Shown here: one piece after another, positions 1 through 11,400 of the stretch | Layout of the letters: every line of letters begins with the position of its first letter | How positions within the stretch are numbered: the first letter of the stretch is position 1 | Origin: Sporobolomyces roseus | Taxonomy: Eukaryota; Basidiomycota; Microbotryomycetes; Sporidiobolales; Sporidiobolaceae | Assembly (NCBI GenBank): GCA_016617785.1 | Contig: JADILM010000002.1 | Coordinates: 1,488,001-1,552,000 of the forward strand | Length of the DNA stretch: 64,000 nt | Direction of reading: 5' to 3' | Notes under the pieces: model-generated | What the model was told of the DNA's origin: nothing | Database searches by the model: none | The model's input: only the letters and a program-made list of their open reading frames with translations | Translations under genes and position numbers: made by a program

Positions 1-427
1 ATTCCGTTGCAACCCACGATTATCGCTCGTTGTTCTCGCTCTAGCGTGGTTGAACGCCTGTCTCCCCCACTCCCCTTGCCTCATTGACGGTGTTGTATCG
101 TCTTCTGCTTCATCTTGTGGTCTGTCTGAATTCGGTCGAGCAGAGAGAGGGGAAGAAGGGCGAGGACTGAGCGAATTCATCGACTGGAGGGAACGACTTG
201 ACGAGTGCGTTGACAGCCGAGTCCGACTAGATGCTCTAGAGGATGTACGAGGAGGAGGGAAGGGTGGAAGGACAGGTGAACTCGTTCGTGGAGAAGGGTC
301 GCGATTCATTCGATCCAACATTTGTTCGAGGACATCTGGGCAAGGAGTTGGAGTAGGAGATGGTCAGCTCTGTTTCCTCTAGTTGCTGATGTCAACCGTA
401 TCCTTCCCCAGTCCATCGAGAAGTCAT
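1..427 (-). CDS. Unknown Ser/Pro-rich protein, N-terminal part (runs off left edge)
   Basis: On the minus strand a frame stays open from about position 327 to the left edge. It encodes a hydrophilic, Ser/Pro/Arg-rich low-complexity segment. Extending it upstream works if an intron (about 328-380, ending in a good branch site, pyrimidine tract and CAG) joins it in phase to a short first exon that begins with ATG at 425-427; the product would begin MTSRWTGEGYDVLEQMLDRM. The donor of that intron (GTTGAC) is weak, so the start could instead be the in-frame ATG of MLDRMNRD. No domain is recognisable in the visible part, and I do not assign a function. The plus-strand ORF over the same bases has no ATG start and looks like its antisense shadow. 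Confidence 0.45.
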
Positions 428-1950
428 TTCAGCTCCACCTTGGAAACTCCCAAAAGGCTCCTGATACCCCGCCTTGTCGAGTAAACCTGGTTGATAGTAC
501 TTGTAGCTTACCTATATCACTCTGACCAGTTCCCTTGTTGCCCTGGAGAGTCATCTCCCTTCACTCGAGAGGGGGGACCGTGGGCCGATGACTTTGAGAG
601 GGGGGAGGGGGAGAAGAGGAGGGGAAGAGAGAGGGGAACACGGCTTGCTTCGATTGTTGTTATCTATCTACTGCTCTTAGCTGTTTTGCTAGGGTGTCGT
701 GAGTTTGTGTTGAGGTAGGCGAGAGGTTGATTCGGACTTGGGTTCGAGAGTTGATGGTGAAGAGGACGAGGTGAGAGTTGAAGAGGTAGACGCTCGGAAA
801 GGAGCTGTGCGCTGAGCCAGAGTACGGCGAGAGGTAGTAGAGCTCTCGTTTGGTCGACTTGACAGTGAGAAGCAAAAGTTGCAGTCCGACGTTTCCACTT
901 CGGTTCGCTCAAAAGTCGAGGATTCGTCGAATTTGTTCGCAACCTGGAAGCTTTTCTCGAGTGTAGAATAGCGAGCGACGGGGTGTGATCAGAACCCGTC
1001 CTTACCGCTCTCCAAGAGTACGTCGGAGCCTTCCGAGCGAAAGGTACGCAGGAGAAAATGGATTTCAAGCGACTTTCAAGGCTTCACCGGTCGATATGAG
1101 CAGCTGAGAGAGTAGGTCTCTTGATGACACGTTGTTGAGAGACATCCAAACACTTCTGATAGGCAAAGTCCTCGTTGCGGCTCGAAAGGTCATGAAAACT
1201 CGAATCGAATGATGAAAGCTTCGCGAGACTCGAACGTTTCAAAGGGTCAATATCAGGTCACCTGAGCCTGTAAAGTCCCCAGGTGATATGGAAGGCTTCA
1301 TGATCACTTATGAGCGAATATTAGCTCTCCAGGACGATTCTCCAAGGCAAAGAGGAGGAAACCGTTCCTTGCGAAAGTTTTCTTTTCGAACGGTCAAGCT
1401 TTAGCTATGAGCTGACCGCGCATGGCTTACAGTACGGACCACATCGACGTATCAAACAAACGTTTGTATCTAAGGGAGCTCGTAAGATTGAGGAGACCAG
1501 AAGAAGTGCTCGACACCACTCCTCTGCTAAAGAAGAGTCGAGTTCTTGTTCGGCGTCGAGCTACATTCCGACTTTCCGACACGATTCCAGTCTTTCGAGA
1601 ACTGCGTGTCTTGTCGACCTTGCCGCAGCTTCGAGTGTGACTGTACGCAGCCCCGAAGAGTCGAAAGCGAGAGCCTTCGTCTCGCAAACGAGTCGTTGGC
1701 AGCGTTGGCACGACATGATCCAGCAGAGCATGAAGCGTAGAGCGTAACGCGCACGAAGCTGTCCTACAGCATGCCTTTTCGCTCGTTCGAGCCCGGAGGG
1801 ACAATAAAGAAAAATGTCTGTACCCGATCCAACAAAACTCGCACAAACTTTCTCTTCCTTGTCGACGACCAGGCTGGGAAGCACTCGAGTGATCGTTGCT
1901 CGGAAGGGCAAAAAGAGAAGGAGGAAGGTGAGATTGGCAAAAGAAATGCC
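428..1950. other. Intergenic region, no supported gene
   Basis: About 1.5 kb between the left partial gene and the tRNA gene. It presumably holds the promoter and 5' leader of the left gene, and a purine-rich block (AGGAGG/GAGGGG) lies at about 570-640. Several ORFs cross it on both strands (for example 664-1068 and 1427-1957 minus), but they overlap each other, have no recognisable domain and lack convincing splice partners. I see no supported gene here. Confidence 0.5.
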
Positions 1951-2070
1951 AGCCCATGGCGGGGCTCGAACCCGCAACGTCCAGATGTTCCTAGACCACT
2001 TGCTCTCTTGTTGAGGGAGAGAAGGGTTATTCGTAAAAGTCTGGCACTCTTCCGATTGAGTTACACGGGC
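1951..2070 (-). tRNA. tRNA-Lys(UUU) with 47-nt intron
   Basis: Reading the minus strand from 2070, all tRNA parts are present: acceptor stem GCCCGTG paired with CATGGGC (one G-U), D stem ACTC/GAGT with GG in the loop, anticodon stem CCAGA/TCTGG, T stem GCGGG/CCCGC with loop TTCGAGC. The anticodon loop is CTTTTA then A, giving anticodon TTT (Lys, AAA codons). A 47-nt intron sits one base 3' of the anticodon, the canonical place. The mature length is 73 nt. The B box (GGTTCGAGCCC) is good. The A box has A at position 10 where G is usual, and the discriminator base is T, which is unusual for Lys. The gene overlaps the outer end of the left arm of the inverted repeat around SPO11. Confidence 0.88.
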
Positions 2071-2505
2071 TTCTGGTTGAAATCAGAGCCTTTCAAAGTC
2101 TACATATATCATCTGATTGCGATGGGATCAGACACAAGTGAGGTAGAGAGAGCAACTTTCGCAACTATTTCTCGACGGATTCCCCTACTCACTGATCGTC
2201 TGTCTCGTTCACTTTTGGTTGATGGTCTACTCCGTCGTTTCCGGTCCCTGCTTCGACTCTGTGATCAGTATTGGCGCGGGATTTGTGCGAGGAAACTTCG
2301 AAAGAAAATTCTCTCTCTTCTGCGACAATCGTTCGCAACTTGACTTCGCTCTTTCACGAGCGCATCGAAGCTCTCTCCTTTCCCTCTACTTCGATATGCT
2401 TGCATCGCCGCTATCGGAGAAAACACCATCAGGAGACAGAGAACAGGCGAAACGAATTGTGAAGTTGCGATGCACGAGCCTGAGCTTTTCTGTCCAGGTT
2501 CTTCG
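1964..2505 (-). repeat. Left arm of 542-bp inverted repeat flanking SPO11
   Basis: The reverse complement of this segment matches 5825-6365. The two are identical by eye over most of the length, with one C/T difference inside the tRNA intron and a handful of differences in the last 40 bp nearest SPO11. It contains all but 13 bases of the tRNA-Lys gene plus about 430 bp of its upstream DNA. The mirrored ORFs 2219-2536 and 5847-6110, which encode the same peptide, are a by-product of this duplication and not genes. The arm ends about 240 bp downstream of the SPO11 stop codon. Confidence 0.93.
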
Positions 2506-2742
2506 CTGCTCTATCACGATCACATCCCGACTCTGAGCAAGTACGACGAAAAAGAATTGCTGCGAGAGAACGGTGCATCGAGGATCTGTCGAGTCGTCGT
2601 TGAGCACGTGAGTAGAATACGCACGATTCGAAATTTTACAACAACAGAATTCTACAGATCAAAGAACAGTATGACATCAGATATGGACCTCGGGGTAGCA
2701 TCCAAGTCAAAGAGGAAAGAACGAGATCGATCTCCAGCGATT
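2506..2742. other. SPO11 3' flank between repeat arm and stop codon
   Basis: Unique DNA between the inner end of the left repeat arm and the SPO11 stop. It probably holds the SPO11 3' UTR. Together with 2071-2505 (repeat arm) it makes a stretch without a supported protein gene. Confidence 0.4.
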
Positions 2743-5639
2743 CTAAGAAAGCTTTGTCGTCTCCTCAGAATCTCCCTCGGTGCAGATTCTCCTAACCCTG
2801 GCTACTACAAAGTCTGATATTGAGGTGCCTGGGAGAGCGATATATCGTGAGTCGTCTGTCGAGTTCTGTGACGTAGGAACATGAGACTTGGTCGACGAAG
2901 CCAAGGTTTCGATTTCTGCTTTGCGATTGAGGTGAAGCATGTATTCCAACTCGCGCCTGTTTGTATGTCAAGAGCGAGATGTGAGCGTCTATCGACTACA
3001 GTGAGCTCGATAGGTCAGGCTTACCTCCACTCTTCCGGCATCCAATCCCTTTTAGACATCGAAATCGCTTTCCTCCGATCCAACGGACTCAATGGGATCA
3101 AGTCATCTCTGGCAATCCCATCTTCGGCCCAACGAGTTGGTCTGAGACCCAACCAAGTTGCACGGTCGAGACCGATTGCGAGGTTCGAGGAATCGTGAGA
3201 GAGCGCAGAGGAACCGAGGACGTAGGTGCTCATTAGTTCGATACCGTGCGGATCAGCGTCGACCAGGAACATGATTGATGCCCTAGGAGCTTGATTCTGG
3301 TCAGAACTAGAGCTTCTCGACAAGATAGACGAGTTCGACAAGCTAACGAGGGCAAATCGTCCGCTAATCGTTTAACGAGTTCTCGAGTAGCGACATCTGG
3401 ATAGCCCTTCCCAGTGATGAGCACGCCTTTCCCAATCTCTTGCGCTCCGTTGACGATACCTCCTGTCGATAGAGATTGGAAAACGGCCTATCGAATTCTT
3501 TCGAAAATTAGCTTCGCTCGTTTCGTGAAGCAAGAGGTGTCATCTCACATCTTTCTCGACTACGAGGACCCAATTGACACCTTGAGCTTCGACTCTGGCA
3601 ATCATCTGAATTGGAGGAATTGAAGTACCCTGCTACGGAAAAGCGAATCAGCGGTTCGAAATCGAGCTTGAGGGAGAAAGGGTTCGCACCTCTAGTGACC
3701 CAGTTCTCTCGCTTCCGTCTGCCATGAATAGCTTGGTTGATCCTGAGAAGAGTCCTTTCGCAGATGCGACGACATTGAGATCACTCCTTCGAATCCGGAG
3801 AGTCGCAGCGAGATCTTCGATAATCTACAGATCAGCCTGAATGAGTGAGTACATATAGAATGGCGAGGAGGAAGAGGGAGAGGAGGAAGAGTGGAAGCTG
3901 ACCGAGTCGACGATTTGTTGTCGACGAAAAAGAGCGACATCCCGATAGTACAGATCACGTTTCGTCGAAACTTTCCCTTCGATCAATCCCTCGAGCACCA
4001 ACTCGACGACTCGCAGGAAGCAAGCTGGACAACAAGGGATTCAGGACCAGCTATATGATCGTGATAGGGATCGACTCACCCAATCCGCGTCCTCCGATTC
4101 GAACATTCGTCCCTTTGCCGAGTTTGCGTGGGAACGTCAACGTTTGCTTCCTCGATATGCTCTTAGCTGGCGCATTCTCGAGACTGTCACATAGAGCAAC
4201 TCGATCGATCAGCATTCGGCGAGACGGCAAGAGGATCGAAATGAAGCTTTACCTCGAAATTTCACCATCAGGTCTTCCCCCTCTTTTCGCAAGCACGACT
4301 TCGATTGAATGCCGATCAGAGCCAGCGTCTCCATCAATAGAAGTCGAGTCGAGATGGTCGTCCGATGATGTCGTTGCCGCAGGATCGCGATTGCGATCGT
4401 AGACGAGAGAAGGACAAGCGAGAATCTGAGCGCTTGAATGACACTGCTCGAGGACGATTAGAGCGATACGTTGCAGTGAGGAGATGATCGACAGTCTGTT
4501 CGGTAGAGAAAGTCAACCCAGGTTCGGACAACTGAAGCGAGCTGCAAAGCGAGAACTTACCTTTTCTCGTTTGGGTCTTGAGGGATCTCATCATCCGCGT
4601 CATCAAGTACTTTTCCGATGTCTCTGTGAGCCGATTCCCTCATAGTCTGCTCTGTCGGAGCCGGGTCCGCATTACGAGCTGTTTCGTAAGATGTCGTTTC
4701 GGGAGAAGGGGGGTCAAGGAAAGTGTGAGGTGGAGAAGCGCTTTGTCGTACGGGACCCTCCGCATTCGATAGAGTAGGAATCTCCTCTTGATGTCGCGAG
4801 GCAGGAGGGGAAGATGATGGCATGGAAACTGAGCGAGCATTGGGATCGACGAAGCCAAAGAAAGCGTCCATCTCTTCTTGCGTTGGGCTCGCGCCTCGAG
4901 CGAGAGGTGTCATCATATCCAAGGACGAAGCGAGCAAAGGAGGCTTGAGCGAGGTGTCCGGGAGATCGTTGAGAGTGGTTGAAGACGATGAGGAAGTCCT
5001 TCGAAGCGAAACTTGACGCGAAGGTGTTCTCTGAGCAGCGTTGGAAGTGATAGCGACCGTTTCGAGTCGTCGATCGGTTGAGATAGTTTGTGAGCGCAAC
5101 GACAGACGAGCATTTGGTGAGCAGCCTTGAAGAGGACTCAATTCGAAAGTCGGAAGTTGAGGTGATCGAATTGGAGTAACGCAGCGAGAGATACCCAAAG
5201 AGCTATCGACTTGTGACTCTGTATCGTACGGTAAGTCGTCGCTGTCGTTGGTTTGAATTGTTTGCGAAAGTGAGAGAATCGTGGAGTCCGACGAATCGAG
5301 AATGATTGATCCATCTTCAGATTCAATATCGAGTAGCTCCTCTTGATCTTGGTACTGGGAAGGTCCGGAAGCAGCTAGACTCGCCCGAATCACTGCCTCC
5401 TTCCCTGGTCCCGAACCTGCTTCCATCATCAACTGATCCTCGTCTTCTTCTCTAGCCTTGCCGATTCCTGATAGCATCGTAGATCGCTTTGTATAGTCTG
5501 TGTGAGACTGTCTGAGCTGGTTTCGAGCTAGCGACTTGGGCTGAGAGGCTAGAAGAGAAGTCGAGAGATCAAAGTTGAGAGAGGGTTGAGAAGGGGATGA
5601 TTCGCTCTCTTCGGGGTGGTCGAGGATGCTGTCCATCAT
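2743..5639 (-). CDS. SPO11: SPO11, meiotic double-strand-break transesterase (Topo VI A-like), with long N-terminal extension
   Basis: Spo11 makes the programmed DNA breaks that start meiotic recombination. Read 5' to 3' on the minus strand: a 360-residue Ser/Asp-rich exon (5639-4560), donor AAG|GTAAGT, then LQRIALIVLEQ, LTFPRKLGKG, VVELVLEGLIEGKVSTKRD, the active-site LYYRDVALFRRQQIVDS (catalytic Tyr in the YY pair), DLNVVASAKGLFSG, GVNWVLVVEKDV (Toprim Glu), GKGYPDVATRELVKRLADDL, and the Toprim FLVDADPHGIELMS. The protein ends with WLGLRPTRW and a short C-terminal tail. The intron phases I checked agree across the N-terminal joins, which argues that the disordered first exon belongs to this gene. 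An ATG at 5756 would add 39 residues, but that stretch reads like 5' leader. Typical Spo11 proteins are near 400 aa, so this one is unusually long at the N terminus. The whole gene lies between two inverted repeat arms. Confidence 0.9.
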
Positions 5640-5824
5640 AGTGGTGAGTCGAGGATCCAAACAAATTGAAGCGAGGAGTGGTGGAGACAGAGGGAGGGAG
5701 GGGAGAAGAAAACTTTCGCAACTTCTCAATCTGTTTCGCGACCTCGTTGACAGCATTTCCCCTTCTTTGAGAGGATCACCAGATCAAATATGAGAGATTA
5801 ACTCGACGAAGCGACAAGAATTGT

Positions 5825-6365
5825 CGAAGAACCTGGACAGAAAAGCTCAGGTTGTGTTTCGCAACTTCACAACTCGTTTCGCCTGTTCTCTGTCTCCTGA
5901 TGGTGTTTTCTCCGATAGCGGCGATGCAAGCATATCGAAGTAGAGGGAAAGGAGAGAGCTTCGATGCGCTCGTGAAAGAGCGAAGTCAAGTTGCGAACGA
6001 TTGTCGCAGAAGAGAGAGAATTTTCTTTCGAAGTTTCCTCGCACAAATCCCGCGCCAATACTGATCACAGAGTCGAAGCAGGGACCGGAAACGACGGAGT
6101 AGACCATCAACCAAAAGTGAACGAGACAGACGATCAGTGAGTAGGGGAATCCGTCGAGAAATAGTTGCGAAAGTTGCTCTCTCTACCTCACTTGTGTCTG
6201 ATCCCATCGCAATCAGATGATATATGTAGACTTTGAAAGGCTCTGATTTCAACCAGAAGCCCGTGTAACTCAATCGGAAGAGTGCCAGACTTTTACGAAT
6301 AACCCTTCTCTCCCTCAACAAGAGAGCAAGTGGTCTAGGAATATCTGGACGTTGCGGGTTCGAGC
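5825..6365 (+). repeat. Right arm of inverted repeat flanking SPO11
   Basis: Inverted partner of 1964-2505. The inner end begins CGAAGAACCTGGACAG. The outer end stops abruptly inside the tRNA T loop (GGGTTCGAGC), after which the sequences share nothing. No target-site duplication, transposase or terminal inverted repeat was seen at the ends. The arm starts about 190 bp upstream of the likely SPO11 ATG, so part of the SPO11 promoter probably lies inside it. Confidence 0.93.
6259..6365 (+). pseudogene. Truncated tRNA-Lys(UUU) copy
   Basis: This copy keeps the acceptor 5' strand (GCCCGTG), D arm, anticodon arm with TTT, intron (last base C changed to T) and the 5' half of the T arm. It then breaks: the following bases (GGCCATTAAC) cannot pair with the T stem or acceptor stem. 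The last 13 nt of the tRNA are missing, so no mature tRNA is expected. The internal promoter A box is intact and the B box is damaged at its 3' end. Confidence 0.9.
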
Positions 6366-6559
6366 GGCCATTAACAACAGCCTCCCTCATCGAGGGCACT
6401 CCTGTGAAGCCAGTGCTCATTGAGGCTCGGTCCTTCTCTCCTCTCTTGTCCATAAACGTCTCCAGGAGTTGCGACAGTCCCTGTCAAGCTCACTCTTATG
6501 AGCTCTCCATCAGTTACGGATAGTCACTTCTTCATTATTGACAACAGAAATCTACAGCT

Positions 6560-8180
6560 CTACATACTCCAAATCTTCCCAAAGCAATCCTGCATGTCCT
6601 TTGCAAAGATTTTAGGTTGCTCCATCGATGCGAAATGACCTCCCTTGTCGTTGTATCGATAAAACTGAACGTTCCCATTGATCCCGACCCATGCTTCAGG
6701 AGTACAAGAGATCTCGGACTTGTATGCAGAGTAACCGAAAGGTTTCTTCAGGTAGTTCTTCGAATCGTTGTGAATAGACGATACGCCAGTCAAGAGGAGT
6801 TCTGACAGTAACAGTAGTTGTCAGCGTCACTCGGAGGAGACGTTCGAGAGAGGAGCGTACCATGATAAGCGTAGATTGAAGAAGGGAAGCTATCTCTCAG
6901 CCACCAGATCGTGCAGATAGCGAGGATTTCGTCAATCGAGGGAGTCTCATCGGTCCAATCTCGATACTTTTCGGCGACTGTCAAGTAGTCACGATCAGCG
7001 AACTGTGCAGAATCAAAGGTAGACTGAAGAAAAGCTCACGCCAAGCGAGCAATGAAATGGGAGAAGACCCGACGGTCAATCCTGTGAGCAGTATCAAGGC
7101 TGTCAGCACACACTCTTTGTGTCGCTCAGAGAGTATCCCGCTCACCAATCGTGCCAGGTCTCGTAGCATGTGCGATAGCATAAGCTCGACCAGTCTTTTG
7201 GAACTCTGCTGATCGATTTAACGAGCGTTGTTCGTGATCCTTGACGTCGTTGCGAGCTGGATGATCGTCTTTTGGAGGAACAGCAGGGAGGCTGTCGCGA
7301 CGAAGGATCTCAGTTGGACCGAGCGAACAGAATCGGCAATGAGGAGCTCACTAGTTGAGGTGAATACATTTGACGGAATCATACTTGAGAGCCATCTTGC
7401 GGGCGAGCATGGAGCCAATATCTCCTCCCTGAGGAAGTCAGAACGGCATCAGAGTAAAGCGCGGGAAGAAGGAGGAGGAAAAAGAGCTCACTTGAATCGC
7501 ATATCCGCTTTCGAAGCCTAACCCGCACATCAACTTGTGCAAGATGCTCGAGACATCGTCTGTGCCGAAGCCGCGATCAAGAGGAGGAGGGCTCGACCAG
7601 CCGTAACCAGGTTCGTTCGGTACGATGAGGTGGAAAGCTGGCGAAGTGCTCTCTCGAAGTAGCTTGACGGCCTCGAGGAATTCGAAAGCGCTACCTGGCC
7701 ATCCGTGCAGCAGCAAGAGAGGAATCGCATTCGGATCCTTCGACTCGTGGTAGATGAAGTGTATCTGGTGAAGGAACGAGTAGTCAGCTCTCCGACGAAA
7801 AATTGTGCGAAAATTGCGAAAATTGATGGCTCACCTTGAAATCTGATCCTCCATCATTGACAGTAGCGTAGTAGTGATCTACTCGATTGATCTCTTCTTC
7901 TCGCCTCTTCCTAGAGAGAGAACAGAACTTCGCTACGTCAATAAATAACCTCCACTCTTTCAGTCACCTCGTCAAGAGAGACATACCAGTCGAAACCATT
8001 CTTCCATCTATCGAGAGCCTCCTTCATGTAGTCATAAGTAATGCCGTACTCTGCTTGATCCATCGCATACGTGCGAGCGGGCAATCGAGAGTGTTCGAGA
8101 GTTTGCTTCAAGCCAGCGAGTTCTGATTCCGAGAAGCTAGGGCGGAATTGTTCAATCTTGAGAGTACGCTGTGGTGCCAT
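6560..8180 (-). CDS. Epoxide hydrolase (microsomal / juvenile-hormone EH type, alpha/beta hydrolase)
   Basis: Opens epoxides to vicinal diols. The ATG at 8178-8180 begins MAPQRTLKIEQFRPSFSE, an epoxide-hydrolase N-terminal domain (ELAGLKQTLEHSRLP, then WKNGFDWYVSLDE). The alpha/beta hydrolase core follows, with the oxyanion motif HGWPGS (near 7700), the nucleophile elbow GGDIGS (Asp nucleophile, near 7420) and the C-terminal catalytic His in YNDKGGHFASMEQPK. This is the family that includes the well-studied Rhodotorula epoxide hydrolase, and the length (about 400 aa) is normal. Several short introns cut the gene. An in-frame upstream start at about 8255 is possible but does not look like coding sequence. 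Confidence 0.87.
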
Positions 8181-8455
8181 ACTTGTAGAGCCGAGCGAGA
8201 AGTAAGGTGATCGGAGAAGGGGAAAGGAGAAGCGAATTATTTGTGGGCACCACACTTTCGATTGAATTTCGCCAGTTTCGCAGAGGAGAGTAACAAGGCG
8301 ATAGCAGAACGATTAATATGACATTGATTTAAAGCGATACGAGAACGACACAACAAAACTTATGCAAAAGCAAAACATTTCTACAATATCGAAAATTCTT
8401 CAATTCTCACCCTCGCTCTGTAACATCAATGGTTTGCGGTTGTCAGCGACGCCAT

Positions 8456-11400
8456 TCAGTCGCAGAGTGACAGAAGACGTACATGAGAGGAATCACTGTC
8501 CATCCCGACCACCGCAAACGCTCTCGCTTCCCCATTCCCGTTTCCTCCTGAACTCGTTTCCTCCCTTCCTGCGCTTCTCTCCAACGCACGCCTCATCGTA
8601 TCCTGACTCCTAGCTCTACTCTGAGCACGCCCTTTCGGACGAGGATCTCTGAACCTATCTCTTCCGTCATCCTGAATGTCAACCGAGAAAGTCGAGGATC
8701 CTGACGAAATCTCGAGATCTCGAGGAGCAGGAGCGACTGCAGAGACTGGGGCCAAGGTAGGGGTGGATGGTTCAGAGTGAGTGTTGCTGAAGAGTGGTAA
8801 GGGGGGAACGGCAGAGGATGGATCGGCAGGAGGTAGAGAGGGTGAAGAAGCTTGAGTGGTCGAGATGTCGTCAATGTCGTATTCTTCTTCCTCCTCGTCT
8901 TCTCCAGAATCGTCTTCATCTTCATCCGCATCGGCGACGGAAGTCGCGCAATCGTCCTCTTCGTCGAGAGTTCCGTTGCGAGGAGCGGCGAATCGGGATT
9001 TCTTGACAACGCTGGGAGAAGTTGGTTCTTCAGTCTTCGGAGCTGCTGAAGCTTCTTCTTGACGTTTCGGCTTCTTACGACCTTCCTCCTGTGATCGTCG
9101 AGTGTCAATCAGGCGGCATCAGGAGGAAGGGCAAGTGAGGCGGACGAACCAGAATGACAAAACTCTTCTGCCGTTGCCTCTCGTTCCATTTCAGCGTACG
9201 TTGAATCGACCCAAACCAATCCGTCGATTGCTTATCGGCGCAAACAGTCGGGAATGGATAGGGCGAAGCTGTCACTTTGATATGATCCCCCTCTGTGAGA
9301 GCCAAGAAACGTCAACAAAGGAACACTCAGTCGATGAGACTATGAACTCACGTCGCAGCTCGACTCTCCCTCTTCCATCGAAAGAAGCCCAAGCAGTACT
9401 CCTCGAGTTGTAAGGGACGCAAATACGCAGCTCCATGCTATCGGGTAAGAGCATTGGTCGGAAAGAGAGAGTGTGAGGGCAGATGGGAGTGATGAGGATG
9501 GCTGGTATCTCTGGATGAACAAGAGAGCCCCCGGCAGATAGCTGGAGGGGAGACTAGGTCAGCATCGGAGGCGAGTCAGAGAAGAAGAGTGAAGACGCAC
9601 AGAGTAAGCCGTTGAACCGGTCGGGGTAGAGACGGTCAAACCATCAGCCTGTACAGTGGTCATGTGATGCTCATCGCCTGAGTCAGAGGAGAGCTCCATT
9701 AGCATCGTGTGTCACAAAGTCGCAGATGAAACTGTCCAACTCACCAAACAGTTCGAGTTGCGACACATAGGGACTCGGTCCACGATCAACGACGAGATCG
9801 TTCAACACTTCGAAACTTTCGACTGCTCTCGTCGAGAAGCACTTGATCTCCTTATCTTTGCCTTTCCCACTCGCATCACCTTTCAACCCGGAACTCCCAC
9901 TCTCAATCGCATCCCACCCTTCCCTCGTCAAACTCTTCATGAAGATTCCTCCCGTCTTCCCACTCTTGACTGCGCGACGTTTGAAAGCTGGATCATCATC
10001 CGTCACTGCTCGGTACACGGTACAGGTGAATCGCATTCGGAGGTTGACTCGGATTCCGTCTTTGATCGCGTTACCGAGGACGGTGCGGAAGTTGGAATAG
10101 TCGAAATTAGTGAGGAAACCGAGAGATCCCAGTGCGAAGGGAATCACTGGAGGTACGATTTGTTGAAACAGCCATGAAGTGTAAAGAACGGTACCATCTC
10201 CTCCGAGCTAGATTCGAGCTAGAGTCAGTCATCCCGTTCGATCTCAGTGAGAGCTCGTATAGAGTTCAAGCTCACAGTGATGACGAAATCGAACAAATGT
10301 GGACTCTTTCGACACATCTCGTTTGTCCAATACCTCAATTGACCTTCTTGACCCTGTTCTCCTTTCCTCGCAGGATGCGTCTCACTCCGATCACTCGCAC
10401 CACTAGTACTGCTGAGAGAGTTGTTTCGCTTGAGAAGAGCTTCGTTGAGATTCGTCATTGAAAGAGGAGTGATACCGTTTCCTCCGGGAGTCGATGTCCC
10501 ACTTGAACGGCGGAAGTGATTTGAGTGACCGTTGTAGTCGGTGGCGAGGGAAGCAGAGGAAGAAGTGCGAGAGTATCGACGGTGCGAGGGGAAAGGTCGG
10601 AAGAGTTCTGGGTTCTCTTGTTCGATTCCAGCAGCATCGAATCGTTTCGATTTCTTGAGCTGAGAGTCGACGTAGCTATGAAATGCGCTCTAGATGAGTC
10701 CCGGAATACTTTACGAAGAGAGGAAGAATGAACTCACACGATGAGACCTCGATCTTTCCCATTTCGAGGAGTCTTCATCAACCATAACGCCAGCTCCCTC
10801 GTCAGGCGGGTAAGCTGATTATCTCGAGCTTTCGTGACGATCATGACCGATTGAATCTGAGTGATGACTCTTGCTCGACCTGTGGACATCGAGGAGTTAA
10901 TAGACGAAATGAGAAAGAGACGAAAAAGTTCAACGATAACTCACCCAGTTGTTTGCTCATTTCCCTGACACTGACCGCAGTTTCCGCCAGTTGTCTCGTC
11001 AAGTTCCCCCTCTCTTCATCGTCCTCCTCGTTGTAATCAGCATCACTATAAATCGCTTCATCATTACTATCCAAAACGCTCTCTCCCGTCGTCGAAGAAC
11101 CCGCTGCTCCCGACTCTGATCCTTCCAGTCTCGATCCTTCTCCAGTAGGTGGTAAGACTTTTGATCCACCACTCCCTTTCCTCATTCCAGTTTCTTTCGC
11201 AGTCTCGGATGATTTCGTTCGAGGTTTCTTCCCTGTCGAATTTGATGAAGTTCCAGCTTTGTGATCGGCGAGGGAATGGTCAAGATGAGAATGGATGAAA
11301 CAAGGGGAAGAGAGGGATTGGGAGTAAGAAGTAGTCGCGGATGCTCGATGTTCCGAAGTTGAACCATGAACTCTTGGAGGAGGAGTCGAAGAATGGGTTC

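Larger units (their letters stand above)
5640..6560. other. SPO11 upstream region, mostly repeat arm
   Basis: Contains the SPO11 5' leader (5640-5824), the right inverted repeat arm with a truncated tRNA copy (5825-6365), and about 195 bp of unique DNA that is probably the 3' region of the epoxide hydrolase gene. No protein gene is supported. ORFs here repeat those of the left arm. Confidence 0.6.

Noticed and set aside
50..382. 110-aa plus ORF at left edge
   Set aside because: Starts with TTG, no domain; the minus strand of the same bases is a better coding frame.
1427..1957. 176-aa minus ORF and overlapping plus ORFs
   Set aside because: No domain, overlap with each other and with the tRNA end, and no splice partners.
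2219..6110. Identical ORFs 2219-2536 (+) and 5847-6110 (-) that look like a duplicated gene
   Set aside because: They are copies of non-coding DNA in the inverted repeat; no ATG context, domain or splice signals.
1964..6365. Inverted repeat as terminal repeats of a DNA transposon
   Set aside because: No transposase between the arms, no target-site duplication, and one end stops inside a tRNA gene.
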